A stretch of DNA of 6,994 bases. Origin: Deltaproteobacteria bacterium. GTDB lineage: Bacteria > Desulfobacterota > GWC2-55-46 > JADFVP01. This document shows positions 6,085-6,994 of the stretch, piece by piece. Numbering within the stretch: position 1 is the first letter of the stretch; each line of letters starts with the position of its first letter. The position numbers were made by a program, and so were the translations under genes. Location of the stretch: assembly GCA_024275855.1 (NCBI GenBank), contig JAJRYL010000020.1, forward strand, positions 1-6,994, written 5' to 3'. The notes beneath the pieces are model-generated. The model saw only the letters and a list, made by a program, of their open reading frames with translations. It did no database searches and was not told where the DNA came from.

Positions 6085-6113
6085 CCCGCTTAAACAGAGA
6101 AATAGTAATTGCC

Positions 6114-6138
6114 TGCGGTCCGGTCCGCTTTGGCCGCA
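6114..6138 (+). other. Hairpin in the ppx-guaB spacer
   Basis: TGCGGTC (6114-6120) can pair with GGCCGCA (6132-6138) as a 7-bp GC-rich stem with one G-U pair and an 11-nt loop. No T run follows, so it is not a standard terminator for ppx. It lies about 60 nt before the guaB start and contains the tandem GGTCC-GGTCC. It does not match the purine riboswitch as I know it. Confidence 0.4.
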
Positions 6139-6158
6139 CGAACATAGATGCGTATTGT
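6130..6158 (+). promoter_or_regulatory. Weak candidate promoter for guaB
   Basis: TTGGCC (6130-6135) and TATTGT (6153-6158) each match the consensus boxes at 4 of 6 positions with a 17-nt gap. The -35 box overlaps the 3' arm of the hairpin at 6132-6138. Read-through from ppx is an equally good explanation. The guaB ribosome binding site is AAGGAG at 6184-6189, 11 nt before the ATG. Confidence 0.2.
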
Positions 6159-6185
6159 TGAAAACGTAACGAACAGTACAGATAA

Positions 6186-6994
<809 letters not shown>

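Overview
The window reads as ordinary chromosome of a Gram-negative bacterium. An ExbB/TolQ-ExbD/TolR pair implies a cell envelope with an outer membrane. Cyclic-di-GMP genes, short Ppx/GppA and a CamH-type gamma-class carbonic anhydrase fit a deltaproteobacterial or Desulfobacterota-like lineage, but that placement is inference and no marker here fixes the phylum. Coding DNA looks to be about 50% GC. It uses ATA unusually often for isoleucine: by hand count 23 of 27 Ile codons in tilS and 21 of 28 in ppx. There is no phage, transposon, CRISPR, rRNA or tRNA signal, and all eight genes lie on the + strand.

Layout. Positions 1-810 hold the 3' part of a GAF/HD-GYP phosphodiesterase gene that enters from the left edge. 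A PilZ-like gene follows at 825-1406. A 177-bp pyrimidine-rich spacer leads to tilS (1584-3125). A 122-bp spacer with a possible promoter precedes a gamma-class carbonic anhydrase gene (3248-3757), followed closely by an exbB/tolQ-like gene (3812-4450). A 240-bp spacer of 33% GC then separates exbB from exbD (4691-5116), which is unusual because these genes are normally adjacent. A Ppx/GppA phosphatase gene (5113-6084) overlaps the end of exbD by 4 bp. The right edge holds the first 264 codons of guaB (6201-6994), open at the window end.

How the genes work together. The HD-GYP and PilZ-like genes form a c-di-GMP turnover/response pair, although the PilZ-like protein lacks the usual arginine motif. 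ExbB and ExbD make a proton-driven inner-membrane motor; no TonB, TolA, TolB or Pal gene is visible. Ppx/GppA and GuaB both touch guanine nucleotide and stringent-response metabolism, though their adjacency may be chance. TilS makes the tRNA that reads ATA codons, which this genome appears to depend on heavily.

I found no clearly new multi-gene system. The points most worth a second look are the AUA-dominated codon usage around tilS, the structured spacer inside the exbB-exbD pair, a perfect 20-bp palindrome beside an internal ribosome binding site in the HD-GYP gene, and a recurring CTCTTTTAA motif in spacers.
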